Positions 1-10,400 of a stretch of DNA of 64,000 nucleotides are shown piece by piece. This DNA comes from Pseudoxanthomonas sp. z9. GTDB lineage: Bacteria; Pseudomonadota; Gammaproteobacteria; Xanthomonadales; Xanthomonadaceae. Made by a program: the position numbers and the translations under genes. Every line of letters begins with the position of its first letter. Within the stretch, counting starts at the first letter, position 1. Under the pieces are notes generated by a model. It was not told the origin of the DNA. It ran no database searches and saw only the letters and a program-made list of their open reading frames with translations. Where the stretch lies: contig NZ_VFID01000007.1 in the NCBI RefSeq assembly GCF_006542425.1, forward strand, positions 310,001-374,000. The letters run 5' to 3'.

Positions 1-1544
1 TAGTCCAAGCGCACGTCGAAGTGCTCGCCCACCCGGAAGCTGGTCCCGAACCCCAGCGCCGCCAGCGAGGCCTCGGCCTCCTGCTCGGGCAGTGGTTGGC
101 GCAGGCCCAGCCAGGCCCCGTCCAGGTAGCCGTGGAAACGCCACTCGCGCAGGCCCCAGCGGGTCAGCGGCGCGCTGCGCCACTCCAGGGTGAACATCGC
201 CCCGTAGTCGCCGATGGCCTCGGCCGAGCGGTAGCCGCGGGTGGTGTACATGCCGCCGGCGGCGAACTGCTCCCCGGACACCAGCGGCTGGTCGGTCAAC
301 TGCGCCGACACCCGCGCGTACCACTGCGCCCCGCTGGCGAGGCTGTAGGTGTCGCTGACATCGGCCTTGAGCACGAAGAAGCTGGCATCGGCATAGACAC
401 GCTTCCAGTCGAACGCATCCGCATCGCTGCCGTAGCCCAGCACGCTGCGCGCGCCGAACACCGCCTGCAGGCCCAGCGCGACCTGGTGGCGCTCGCCCTG
501 GCGGAATCCGCTGTAGGCCAGCGTTATCGGCGCGTACTTCAGCGGCGCGAAATCGCTGGCCATCCCGGTCAGGGCCACCGCCTCGTCCATGTCCTTGAAG
601 TCCACTCCCAGCGTCCACTGGTGCCACCAGGCCCCGGCCATGGGCAGGGTGTGGCTGAGCTTGAGGCCCACCGAATGCCCCTTGCCGGTGACCTGGGTGG
701 TGCCGCTGGAAACCACGTTGCTGTCGGAGCGGTAGCCGGCCGCTTCCAGCTGCCAGTCCGGCCCGCCCAGCGGCAGCCGGTAGGACCCGGACCACACGCT
801 GGCCTCGTCCACGTCCTGCGGGGCGGCGAACCAGCTCAGCGAGGCGCTGTGCTCGCGCTGCCACAGGTTGTCGTGGCCCACGCTCAGGATGCTGCGCAGC
901 CGGGTGGTGTCCACGCTGTGGTCGTTGTTGACCGTCAGGCTGGCCCGCCACGGCGCGGTGTCTTCCACCTTCAGGTCCACGTCCATGGTCCCCTCCGTGG
1001 CCCCGGGCTTGACCAGCGGCACCACCTGCCGGCGCGCGGTGCGGTTGAGCGCGGCCAGCTCGTCCTGGGCACGGCGGAAGTCCGGCACCTGGCCGGTGGC
1101 CAGCGCCGGTACCGCCGCGCGCAACCGTGCCGGGTCGTGGTGCCGGGCCCCGACCACGTTCACCGTCCCCACCCGGGTCTGGGTCACCTGCAGCACCACC
1201 ACGCCGCCGCTGACCTGCTGCTCGGGCAGCTCCACGTACACGGACTGGTAGCCGCGCTGCTGGTAGGCCGCCTGCAGCGCATCGCGCGCGGCCTCCACGT
1301 CGGCCAGCGTCCGTCCCGGACCCAGGTACGGCATCACCGCCTGCTCAATCACCCGCGCCTCCAGCACGCTGTTGCCGCGCACCCGGTACTCCTGGATGCT
1401 CACCCGCTGCGGCACGCCTGCCGTGGCCGCGCCTTCCGGCGACACCGGCGCGTCCTGCGCCTGCGCGGTGGTGCCCACCATCAGCACGCATACGATCCGC
1501 GCGAGCGCGGAGGCTGCTCTTGATCCATCCATCGATTTGTTCAT
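1..1544 (-). CDS. TpsB two-partner secretion transporter (FhaC/ShlB/HecB family), partial
   Basis: This is the outer-membrane beta-barrel transporter that would secrete the large TpsA encoded upstream. Reading leftwards from 1544, the protein starts MNKSMDGSRAA, followed by a hydrophobic signal segment ending in a TAQAQ cleavage site. A POTRA domain follows (SIQEYRVRGNSVLEARVIEQ, then a QQRGYQ turn), then the ShlB-type barrel (LTVNNDHSVDTTRLRS, later GGMYTTRGYRSAEAIGDYG, the region holding the conserved RGY motif). The C-terminal strands lie beyond the left edge. An in-frame ATG at 1583 would add 13 residues; I prefer 1544 because it gives a normal signal peptide. A terminator at 1725-1758 and a Pho-box-like site at 1629-1646 suggest it has its own promoter. 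Confidence 0.9.
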   Translation of the reverse strand, partial: MNKSMDGSRAASALARIVCVLMVGTTAQAQDAPVSPEGAATAGVPQRVSIQEYRVRGNSVLEARVIEQAVMPYLGPGRTLADVEAARDALQAAYQQRGYQSVYVELPEQQVSGGVVVLQVTQTRVGTVNVVGARHHDPARLRAAVPALATGQVPDFRRAQDELAALNRTARRQVVPLVKPGATEGTMDVDLKVEDTAPWRASLTVNNDHSVDTTRLRSILSVGHDNLWQREHSASLSWFAAPQDVDEASVWSGSYRLPLGGPDWQLEAAGYRSDSNVVSSGTTQVTGKGHSVGLKLSHTLPMAGAWWHQWTLGVDFKDMDEAVALTGMASDFAPLKYAPITLAYSGFRQGERHQVALGLQAVFGARSVLGYGSDADAFDWKRVYADASFFVLKADVSDTYSLASGAQWYARVSAQLTDQPLVSGEQFAAGGMYTTRGYRSAEAIGDYGAMFTLEWRSAPLTRWGLREWRFHGYLDGAWLGLRQPLPEQEAEASLAALGFGTSFRVGEHFDVRLD

Positions 1545-1628
1545 CCGAAGCGAAATGGCCCTGGTGGACGCGGCGATGCGCATCCACTCGTCATCTGTTT
1601 TCTAGACGCATGCGGCCACGGCGATCCG

Positions 1629-1655
1629 CAAACATTTTTATGACAGTGCTGTCAT
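1629..1655 (-). promoter_or_regulatory. Pho-box-like element and CTGTCAT palindrome upstream of tpsB
   Basis: On the minus strand, 1646 to 1629 reads CTGTCATAAAAATGTTTG. The first 11 bases match the enterobacterial Pho box (CTGTCAT-N4-CTGTCAT), but the second half is weak. An opposing copy makes a near-perfect palindrome, ATGACAG-TG-CTGTCAT, at 1640-1655. It lies about 85-110 bp before the tpsB start. PhoB control is an inference; it fits the PstS-like gene next door. Confidence 0.45.
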
Positions 1656-1724
1656 ATTCGGACGCGATCGCGCGAGCGCGTCAGCCGCGCGAAAACCGTC
1701 CTGCGTGGTCCCGCGGGGAAGCAC

Positions 1725-1758
1725 AAAAAAGCCCCGGTCGGCGGGTGCCGGCCGGGGC
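1725..1758 (-). terminator. Rho-independent terminator closing the TpsA/PstS-like operon
   Basis: On the minus strand a GC-rich stem (GCCCCGG pairing with CCGGGGC, 1752-1758 with 1731-1737) is followed by six T (1730-1725). It lies just downstream of the cysteine-rich secreted protein gene and ahead of tpsB. Confidence 0.75.
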
Positions 1759-1836
1759 GCGGGGACATGCTTCCTCCCGATGCGCGTGCCAGGACTCCGC
1801 CTGCCTCCCGCACGCCGCATGAATCTCTTTTCCGTA

Positions 1837-2346
1837 TCAGCCTTCGCAGAAGCAGGTGGCGGAGGCCGCGGTCCATCCCTTGGCCGGAGCACCCACCGCC
1901 ACGGTGCAGCTCGCCTGCCCGGCGACCGACGCCGGCAGCTGGAAGCTCTGCTTCTGCGCCATGCAGGAACGCACCTTGCCCGGATCCTTGCTGATCGCTT
2001 CGCAGCTGGCGAGGATCGCTTCGGTACCGTCGCTGGCGGCGGCGTAGTTCTCCGTGGCGATCACGCCCGCGGCATGGCTGCTGTAGCCGACGCCGAACAC
2101 TTCGGTCGACTTGGCGTTGGCGCCGCACTGATAGGTGGTGCTGCAGATGCGGAAGTCGCCCTGGGTCGCGTTGCCCCAAGCCTTGCCCACCACGGTGACC
2201 GCGCCCGGGTAGTGGGTGATGGTGCCGCAATGTTCCGGATCATCATTCTGCTGCGCGAATACCTGCCCTGCGACCAGGCAGGCGGCCAGCGCCAGCAACA
2301 CCACCGTGGCTCTCCGGATCGCATTCTTTACGCTGTTGGTATGCAT
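1837..2346 (-). CDS. Cysteine-rich secreted protein of unknown function
   Basis: 169 residues starting MHTNSVKNAIRR, with a clear Sec signal peptide (hydrophobic VVLLALAACLVAG, cleavage near VFAQQ). The mature part has many cysteines (CGT, CST, CGA, CEA, CMA, CTV and a terminal CFCEG), which suggests disulfide-stabilised folding outside the cytoplasm. I do not recognise the family. It is the last gene of the TpsA/PstS-like operon, about 100 bp after the PstS-like gene, so a role with that binding protein or with secretion is likely. An alternative start (MSGTESENQH) lies at 2376. Confidence 0.75.
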   Translation of the reverse strand: MHTNSVKNAIRRATVVLLALAACLVAGQVFAQQNDDPEHCGTITHYPGAVTVVGKAWGNATQGDFRICSTTYQCGANAKSTEVFGVGYSSHAAGVIATENYAAASDGTEAILASCEAISKDPGKVRSCMAQKQSFQLPASVAGQASCTVAVGAPAKGWTAASATCFCEG

Positions 2347-2450
2347 GTGTTGGTTTTCCGATTCTGTTCCGCTCATGGAAGCGGCGGGGATGCTTCCCCG
2401 CCGCCGGTGTGGAAGGACGCCGGCGTGCCGGCGTCTTTCGATTGCGTGGA

Positions 2451-3746
2451 TCAGAGGACGCAGGTGGTGATCGTGTTCTGGACCGAGCTGCGGTAGGTGG
2501 CGCTGCCATCCAGGTAGGCGAAACCGGCCGGCGGGGCGGGACGGTTGGCCTGGGTCGCCAGGAAGTAGCCCAGCAGATCGCGCAGCGCGGTGGTGCTGGT
2601 GCCGTTGGTGTTGCGATAGCCGGCCAGGTAGGTGTACGCCAGGATCGGATAGGTCACGCCGGCCGGGATCGTGCTCGGGCTGATCAGGCGCAGGCAGGCC
2701 GGATTCGCCATGCCGGTCACCGCGACCGGCGCGTTGCTGGCATTGAGCACCTGGCCGGACAACGGCGCCGAGATGCTGATGGACGCCGGCAGCGCGGCCG
2801 GGCTGGCGCTGTTGACGGTCGGGAACTCGGCGCCCTGCGCGTCCACTTCCGGATAATCGGCGTAACCGATCGACGCGGCGGTGGAGATGACGGAGGTCAC
2901 CACGCCCGGGTTGCCGGACACGGCCGCCGAGGCGGCATACAACGGCGCCGCCGAGCCAGCCGCCGGAACCGCCGCGGCAAAGCTCTGGTTGGGCTTGAAG
3001 TAACCGGCGGGGATGCTGAACTTGCCATTGCAGGCGGTCGCCAGATAGCTGGTGAAGGCGAAGCTGGTGCCGCTGCCGTCCGCGCGGTACACGACGCGGA
3101 TCGCCGCGGTCGAACCGGAACCCGGGATGCTCGACCAGTTGGTCACGCGCGCCGAGAAGATCTGGCACACCTGCTCGGTGGTGAGGTTGGTGAAACCCAG
3201 GGCCGAGTGGTTCGGCAACGCGATGGCACCGGCCAGGGTCGGGATCTGCCACAGCTCGCGCGCCGCACGCGGGCCACCGTTGAAGCTGGTCACGTCGGCC
3301 TGGCTGATCGGCGAATCGGTACCGATGTAGTTCGGCGCGGCGGCGGTGCCGCTGAAACCGGCCGGGCTGGTGCCGGACTGGTAGTTGCCGCACTCGCCGT
3401 TGGCGTTGATCACCGAACCCACGCCAATCAACACGGTCTTGCCGGTGCCGCTGCCGGTCTGGCAGTAGGAAATCTTGTTGCCGGTGCCGGATGCGAAACG
3501 GGCGAACAGGGTGTCCGGCGGGGTCAGGGTGGCGATCGGCGTGGTGGTCACCGTGTTGGTGGTGTTGCGCGACAGGCGTGCGCGAACCGGGACCGTGGTC
3601 AGGAAGTTGTCACCCACATAGGACTGCACCGGGAAGGTGGCGCCGCCGCCAAACAGATCGGCAGCACCGGCGGAGCCGGCAACGGTCATCGCGGCGAAGG
3701 CGACGACGGCCAGCGGACGCACACGCAGGAACTTGGAACGACGCAT
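2451..3746 (-). CDS. PstS/DING-like phosphate-binding-type secreted protein
   Basis: 431 residues with a signal peptide (MRRSKFLRVRP, then a hydrophobic stretch to SAGAADLFGG). The mature start DLFGGGATFPVQSYVG, the ISYCQTGSGTGK loop, the ISQADVTSF region and the YRADGSGTSFAFTSYL motif are hallmarks of the PstS/PBP-like fold that grips phosphate through backbone and serine contacts. It lacks the ABC permease and ATPase genes beside it, unlike a true Pst operon. This resembles DING or LapA-associated secreted phosphate-binding proteins of Pseudomonas and xanthomonads. A strong AAGGAG ribosome site precedes the start. Role inferred: extracellular or periplasmic phosphate capture or signalling. 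Confidence 0.8.
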   Translation of the reverse strand: MRRSKFLRVRPLAVVAFAAMTVAGSAGAADLFGGGATFPVQSYVGDNFLTTVPVRARLSRNTTNTVTTTPIATLTPPDTLFARFASGTGNKISYCQTGSGTGKTVLIGVGSVINANGECGNYQSGTSPAGFSGTAAAPNYIGTDSPISQADVTSFNGGPRAARELWQIPTLAGAIALPNHSALGFTNLTTEQVCQIFSARVTNWSSIPGSGSTAAIRVVYRADGSGTSFAFTSYLATACNGKFSIPAGYFKPNQSFAAAVPAAGSAAPLYAASAAVSGNPGVVTSVISTAASIGYADYPEVDAQGAEFPTVNSASPAALPASISISAPLSGQVLNASNAPVAVTGMANPACLRLISPSTIPAGVTYPILAYTYLAGYRNTNGTSTTALRDLLGYFLATQANRPAPPAGFAYLDGSATYRSSVQNTITTCVL

Positions 3747-3792
3747 AACGAGAACTCCTTTTGAGAAGGATCACCATGGCGAGGAAGGAAAC

Positions 3793-3844
3793 AACCGCGC
3801 ATCGAATCGTGCGCGGTTGCCTGTCCGCCCGTGACCACGGGCGG
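3793..3844. repeat. Two inverted repeats in the leader of the PstS-like gene
   Basis: Two hairpins lie between the Phd-like gene and the PstS-like gene. One has AACCGCGCA / TGCGCGGTT arms (3793-3818). The other has CCGCCCGTG / CACGGGCGG arms with a 2-base loop (3825-3844). Neither has a T tract, so a simple terminator is unlikely. They could stabilise the message or lower read-through from the very long tpsA transcript. Confidence 0.5.
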
Positions 3845-3913
3845 CAGGTTCAAGCCTGCGCCCGCATTGTTCCCGCGCGAAGAAACTACGGTGTCGTTCC
3901 GGTGAACCCACCG

Positions 3914-4249
3914 TCACCGTTTCGCAATGTTTCCCGTCTTCTGCATCGCTTCCGGATGCACGCGCGCCAGATGCCGCAGCATCCGCTCGCGGGTGATCTC
4001 CGCATTCGCCGAGCTGTACGACTCGATCGCTTCCTTGACGTCCGCCTCGTCGTATCCGCTCATCTCCAGGATGGCGGAGATGAGCTCGTTGAATACCTCG
4101 ACCGTGGCGCGGTCGTGCCAGACCTTGGCGGGAATGAAGTAACCAATCGGCATGCCGCCGTGCGATACCACCATGGGCTGCCTGGCGTGGAGCATGTGCT
4201 GCTCGAGCCGCTTGCGGAACTCGTAAACGCTCACGAATGCGTCACTCAT
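3914..4249 (-). CDS. Phd/YefM-like antitoxin-type protein without a toxin partner
   Basis: 111 residues starting MSDAFVSVYEFRKRLEQHM, with an AGGGGG ribosome site. The N-terminal half follows the Phd/YefM pattern: a VSVxEFRKxL strand-helix, then a VVSHGGMPIGYFIPAKVW strand, equivalent to the usual 'hGkPvavlvp'. The C-terminal half is helical and acidic or basic (EADVKEAIESY). No RelE, Doc or PIN toxin gene is adjacent. It sits between tpsA and the PstS-like gene in the same orientation, so it may have become a DNA-binding regulator of this operon. Function inferred from the fold pattern only. Confidence 0.55.
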   Translation of the reverse strand: MSDAFVSVYEFRKRLEQHMLHARQPMVVSHGGMPIGYFIPAKVWHDRATVEVFNELISAILEMSGYDEADVKEAIESYSSANAEITRERMLRHLARVHPEAMQKTGNIAKR

Positions 4250-4435
4250 GATTCCCCCTGTGCGTGCCTGTCCATCTGCATGTGCCTCCTCTGCCATGAA
4301 GTCCGATGCACCGCGTCTCGCTGCGATGCGCCCGCGGACACCGGGTGGTGTTGTCCGCATCCTGTCCGCATTCCGGCGGATTTCCCCTGCGTGGTCCGGC
4401 GGGCATCGTCCCTGACGCCCATGCAGGACTGATCG

Positions 4436-7400
4436 CTAGGGCTGATCCAGCCGGCTGCGCTCGGCGGTGTTCAGGCGTGCGCGCTGCGCCTCGCCCAGCG
4501 CGCCGTTGCCGAGCACCTGGAACGCGTTGCCGGGGTCGTAGCCGGTTTGCGTCACCGCGCCGGGAGAAACCCGGGGCGACGGTACGCTGCTGCCGGGACT
4601 GTCGCCGAAGCCGAGCACCTGCACGCTGATGATCGAGGGACGCGACTGCTGCGCCTGCCGGCGCACGGTGTCCTGCGCGGCCTGCACCGCATTGGTCGCC
4701 GCCGCGCTGGCGGTGCTGAGCGCCGCCACGTTCACCGCCGCCGCGGTCTGCAATCCGGTCGCCTTGCCCTGCACCTGGATATTGTCGGCGTTCACCACCC
4801 GCAGCGCGGCCAGGTTGACGTTGCCGGACACGCGGATGCCGGCTTCACCCGCGTCGATGGTACCCAGCGGCGCAATCAGATCGATGTCGCCCGGCGCCAC
4901 TTCCGGAATCGGATTCAGGGTCGCGATGCCCGCGCCGGAACTGGGCACCTGCGGCGACAGGCTGACGTTGCCGAGATCGTCGTAGACCACGCGGGGTGGC
5001 GTGTACACCACGGTGGTCTTGGCGCCGCGCCCGGCGTTGATGTCGCCGCGCGCCGACCACAGGGTGATGCCGCCGCCGAAGGTGGTGAACACGCGCGACA
5101 GGCCCAGCAGCACGCTGTCGCGGGTGAACGCCTCGATGTCGCCGTTGCCCTGGGTCAACAGGCCGGTGGTGGGCGGCGGCGAGACGCCGTCCACGCCCAG
5201 GGTCAATCCGCCTCCCGGCGCCAGCACCTGGATGCCGCCTCCGAAGTCGGTATGCGCGCCGGCGCCTTCGCTGAAAACGATCGAACCCTGGTAACTGCCC
5301 GGATCATCCCCTTCGGCCATGCCCGGCAGGAAGCTGGCGATCGCATCACGGCCGCGCAGGTAGCTCTGGAAACGGCGGCTGTCAGGGTTGTTGTATTCAC
5401 GTCCGGCCAGACGCAGTTCCTCGAAGTAGACCTGGCGCAGGAAGATGCCGCGCTGCTCCACCGGCAAGGCCTGGAACCAGGCCAGCGCGCCGGCGGCATC
5501 GCCCTCGTAGGCAAAGCGCTCGCGCAGCCAATCGACCAGTTCGCGTTCGTAGGTGCGCACCACCTTGTCCGGCTGATCCGCCAGCGGCCGCGCCGGGTCC
5601 GCCAGATTGGCCGGATCCAGATAGCGCGCGGCGAAGCCTTCGAGGTCCGGCCCCTTCGCCCCCATTCCCGCCGACAGCACGATGCCCGCGCCCGGCCGAT
5701 CGTCGCCGACGACCACCGGGCCCAGGCTGCGGAACACGCCGAGATTCAGATCCGGCAGATTGGAGACGGGATCGTCGACGGACGTCTGATAGATGTTGCG
5801 CCCAGCCGCCACGTCCAGCAGGCCGGGTCCGGCGATGCGGAAACTGGTGTTGAGGATGTCGCGTCCCGCGCGCACCAGCGACACGTCGTTGGCATCGTTG
5901 TTGAGCAGCACATGGCTGCCGGCCAGGATGTCCCGCCCGGCCCGCAGCCGGGCCGGTCCGGCGGCGACGTAGTAGGTCCGGGTGTGATCCAGGCTCTGAT
6001 GAATGCGACCGATGTCGGCGTCGATGTCGCCGGTCAGTGCGTAGATCCGGAAGGACGGCGCTTTGCCTTGATGCAGATCACTGGCGGTGTCCGGCGCGAA
6101 CGCGAACAAAAGTGCGCCGCTGGTGGAGTTGTACAGTGTCCCACCATCCAGCGATGCTTCCGCCCCCTCGCGCGCGTTGCTGGTGATCAGGCCCTGCATA
6201 TCCAGCACCCACAGGGGCCGGTCCGGCGTTGCCATGCCATCGGGTGCCGCGCTCGACATCGCCGCACGGCCGATCACGTGATCGCGCGCCAGCAGATCCA
6301 GCGAGCCCTCATGCGAAGGCGCGAGCAGCAGGCGCTCCAGCACAAGGGAGCCTCCCGCGGCGGTCGCACTGAAACGCCCGGCGTCGTACTGCACCACAAA
6401 CTCATTCGTGGCAAGAGCTGCATTGGACTGGAGCAGGTTTCCACCCGCCGCGAACAGTTCCAGCCCACTATGTTCGGTCCACAAGCTGAAGGACGCGACC
6501 GCACTGCCATCGCCGGTTTCGCCCGCGACGCGGGTAGCCCCGCCATTCAGTGCAACCCGGCCGGCATCCGTGCCGGTGGTGACCTGCATGCCGCCACGTG
6601 TGTTCACCTGCATTCGGCCGTCGCCGACGGCCACCGTCAGCGGTGAGTAATCGAAGTAGGTGGAGGGCATCTGGACATCCACGGCACGCGGATCACCCGT
6701 TCGATTGACGCCGTAACCGTTGACCAGCGATTGTCCGATGGCGCCGGCACGCACGCTGGCGTCGCCGCGCAGGTTCGCCACCAGCCCGGTCACCGCTCCG
6801 GTGACGAGCGTAGTGGCAGGATCATTCAGGCCGGTGTTGATACGGCCACCGGCGCTCACGCTCAGCCGACCGCCACCGTCCTGCAAGACTCGCCCCTGTG
6901 CCTCGACGCGCCCGCTGGATCCCACCACGATCGACAAGGCGTCATTGCTGGTCAGCGAACCCGTGCTGTTCACGGTCGAACCCATGTCTTCGCCCGCGCT
7001 CACGCTGACATTGCCGCCACCGAGGCTGCCGATGCCGGCGAAACCGGCAAACTCCAGTGCGAACGAGTTCGGGTTGTACACATACTGGCCGAAATTCACG
7101 CCCCAGGCGGTCGGCTGTCCCAGTTCCTCGCCCCCCTGGCGCCATAGCCAGTTGCCGATATCGCCGCTGGTGTTCTGCGTCATTTCGGTAAAACCGCGCA
7201 CATCGCCCTGCGCGGACAGCTGAAGATCGCCACCGCCGGTGGTGAAGTACATCCGGCGCGCGGCCAGGGTGGCCTCATAGGCTTCGTTGCCGACGCCCAG
7301 CACGGTGCCGTCGGCCAGCCGCGCGCGCTCCTGATCCCAGGCCTCCGCACCGGCGACCTGGGTACCGGCGGTGTACACGCCGAACAGGGATTTCTGCACG

Positions 7401-10400
7401 TAGTCGCCGCCGGCAAGCACCTCCAGATCGCCGGTACCGGTGCGGATGACCGAAAGCGCGGACTGCTGGCGCAACGGGCCGACCTTGCCCGGTCCGTCGA
7501 GGATGACGTCGCCACGTCCGCCCAGTCGCGAGGCGGCGGCCAGCGTGCGGCTGTCGGCCGCGGCGAGATCCGCGCCACCGACCAGCCGCATCGACCAGGA
7601 CTGCATGCCGCCTTCCAGCATCGGCGCCGCCGCCCAGTTGCGGCGCTCGACCTGTTCCTGCAACGCGATGTCGGCATTGACCGGGTCGACCGCGGTCAGG
7701 CGGGTACCGGCGCCGAGGGTGATGGTGCCGTAGAGCATGCCGGGAATCTGATCACCCGGCCCGTAGTACGCCCCCAATCCGTCGGTGACCCAGCCCGATT
7801 CCACGACAGGCAGGTCCGCTCCGGTCATGGCGCCAGGAAACAGGAACCAGAAATCACCGAAGTCGGGATTGAACGGCGCTTCGAAGCTGATCTCGCCCTC
7901 CGTCGCCTGCCCGCCGGCCAGCAGCATCCGCAGTCGCGAGAAACCATCGTCGTCCGGGGTGACCGGCGGTGGCGCGAAACCATCGCTGATGCTGCCGTTG
8001 ACCCGCAGATCGCCGCCGGCACGCAGCACCACCACGCCAGGCTCGCCGCTGCCACGCAACGCGGGATCCGCATCCGGTCCATAGCGGTAGCCGGAGAAAT
8101 CGATATCGCCGGTGACCGTCAGATCACCCTCGGCGGTCCCGCTGCGGATTTCCACGCCGGGGCGCAGGTGGAATGCATCCCCATGGCTGGACAGGCCCTG
8201 CAGGCGCGCCGCCAGCGCTTCGTTGCCGAGCGCCGCATCGATGAACGCCACGCTGTCGGCATGGATGGCATCCAGGCGCGCCTGATCCACCGTGCCGTCC
8301 TCGGCGACGTATCCGCGGAACGCATTGACCGCGATGCTCGCTGCGCCACGGATATCCACGCCGCTCGCGGCATCCACCGCCACGTCGTCGGCGCCCAGCC
8401 GCGGCGCGTTGATATCCAGTTGTCCGCGGGCGATGCCGTCCGGCGTGCCCAGGTCAATCCGCGCACCGTCCTCCAACGACACCCGGCCCGCCGCGCTGGT
8501 GAGTTCGACATGGCCCCGGTTGGACGCGTCGATCACCGCGCCGTGGCCATCCAGCTGCAACTGCGTGCCGTGCGCATCGAGCATCGCCGTCGATGCCAGC
8601 ACCAGGTCAGCGCGCGCGGCCAGGCGGATGTCGCCCGGCTGCGCGCCGCTGGCGTCGATGCGTCCGTTCACGGTCAGGCTGCCGCCATTGGCGGCAATCG
8701 ATACCTGGCGGGCGCGCACCTCGTCGCCAATCACCAGATCGCCGGTACCGATCGAAAAACCACGTGCCTCGAAGAACCCGCCCGTGTTGAGGCGCGCGTT
8801 CAGGCCGGCGAAATCCGGCAGCACATGCGCACGCACATCGATCCCGCCGCTCAGATAAGCACCATCGCTGCCGCCGAACAGTTGGCCATCCAGCGCCACC
8901 CGGCCTTCCGCGCCGGTGGCGGTGATACGGATCGTGCCGGCGTCGTTGCCCTGCGCGGACACGTCGATCCGCGAACCGGCGGCCTGGGTGATCGCGCCGT
9001 TCTCCGCCTCCATCACCAGATCGCCGCCCCAGCTGTGCCGCTGCGCGTCGAAGAAGTTCAGCGTGCGGCCGGCCAGATCCAGCATGGAGCGTTCGCCCAG
9101 GGCGATGCCGTCCTCCGCTTCCAGCACCAGCCGGCCGCTCGGCAGCGCCACCGCGGTATCGACGTTGACGCGCTGGCCGGACAGGCGCACTTCCGCGCCC
9201 AGTTCGTTGAAGCCCGCGCGATCGTAGGCCGGCGCGCCGGCCGGCGCGTCCACGGTCAGCGCGCCACCCGTGCGATAGGCCATGAACGAGCCCGCCGCGC
9301 CGGTCAACACCGGCGTGGACAGATGCAGGTCGCCGCCGGCATAGCTGTCGGCGTCGGTGCCGCTGGCGTACACCGACAGCGTGCCGCGATGGTTGGCGGT
9401 GATGCGTTCGCTGGCGCGCAGATCCACGCCGGCGAAACCCAGCGCCAGCCGATCCAGTTCAACCTGGTCCTGGCCGCGCGCATAGGGCGCATAGCCGAAT
9501 TCGATGCGCTCTGCCTCGATGCTCAGCCGACCCGCTCCGGTACCCGCACCGCCGGCCACTACCGCACCGGGCGCCGCACTGACGTAAGGGCTCGCCGGCG
9601 TGCCCAAGCCCGAGGCAAGGCCATTCCAGACCACGGTGCCGGCGGCGATCCGCGCGGTTTCGTCCGCCTCGCCCCAGCCGTACAGCGCCGGTGTTTCCAG
9701 CCACAATTGGGTGTCCGCGTCGCCACTGGCGCGGCCGAGATCGAAATCGACCTCGCCGAACAGATTGATCGAATTGCCCGCGCTCAACGACACCCGTTCC
9801 ACCGCCTGCTGGCCAGCTGACGGATGTATCAGGCGCTCCAACAGCGTCTGCGACAGGCGCACGCCATCGCCGATCGCGCCGGCTTCCTCGGCCCGCGCGA
9901 AGGCGGCATCGGTGCCGATGTGCAGGCTCGGCGCGGTGAGCGCGAAGTAGCGCGCGTTGTATTGCGCATCGCCCAGTGCCAGTTCGCCGTTGGTGGAGAA
10001 CGCCAGCGTGCCCGGCGACCGCAGCACCGCGCCGTCGCCGATGCGGATGGCGTTGGGGTTGATGCCCGCGTCCGCGTTGGCGCCGGTCGGCGGGGTGAAG
10101 CGCACGTCGCCGGCGGACACCGCCAGCACCGCGCCGCCGATCGCCTGTTCGCCATTGGCGCTGTCGGAGAACACGTAGCCACGACTGGAATCCAGCAACA
10201 GGCCGTCGGTGGCGCGCGCTTCGAGCGTCGCGCCGCCTTCCACCAGCACCTGCTCGCCGCTGGTGAGGAAAACCTGATCCGCGCGCAGTTGCGCGCCATC
10301 GCGTACCGCCACCGTGCCCTTGCCGCTCTCGAACACCACGCGGGGACCCAGCGCGAAACTGCCCTGGCTGGGAGCGGCCGTGGCTTCGACCAGCGAGAAC

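Noticed and set aside
21..1523. Long plus-strand open frame opposite tpsB
   Set aside because: Low-complexity His/Arg/Gly composition, typical of the antisense frame of high-GC coding DNA. The minus strand encodes a clear TpsB.
4436..5000. Contact-dependent inhibition toxin at the TpsA C-terminus
   Set aside because: No VENN or similar junction and no toxin-like domain; the tail is Ala/Ser/Pro-rich. The next gene is Phd-like but not adjacent to a toxin domain.
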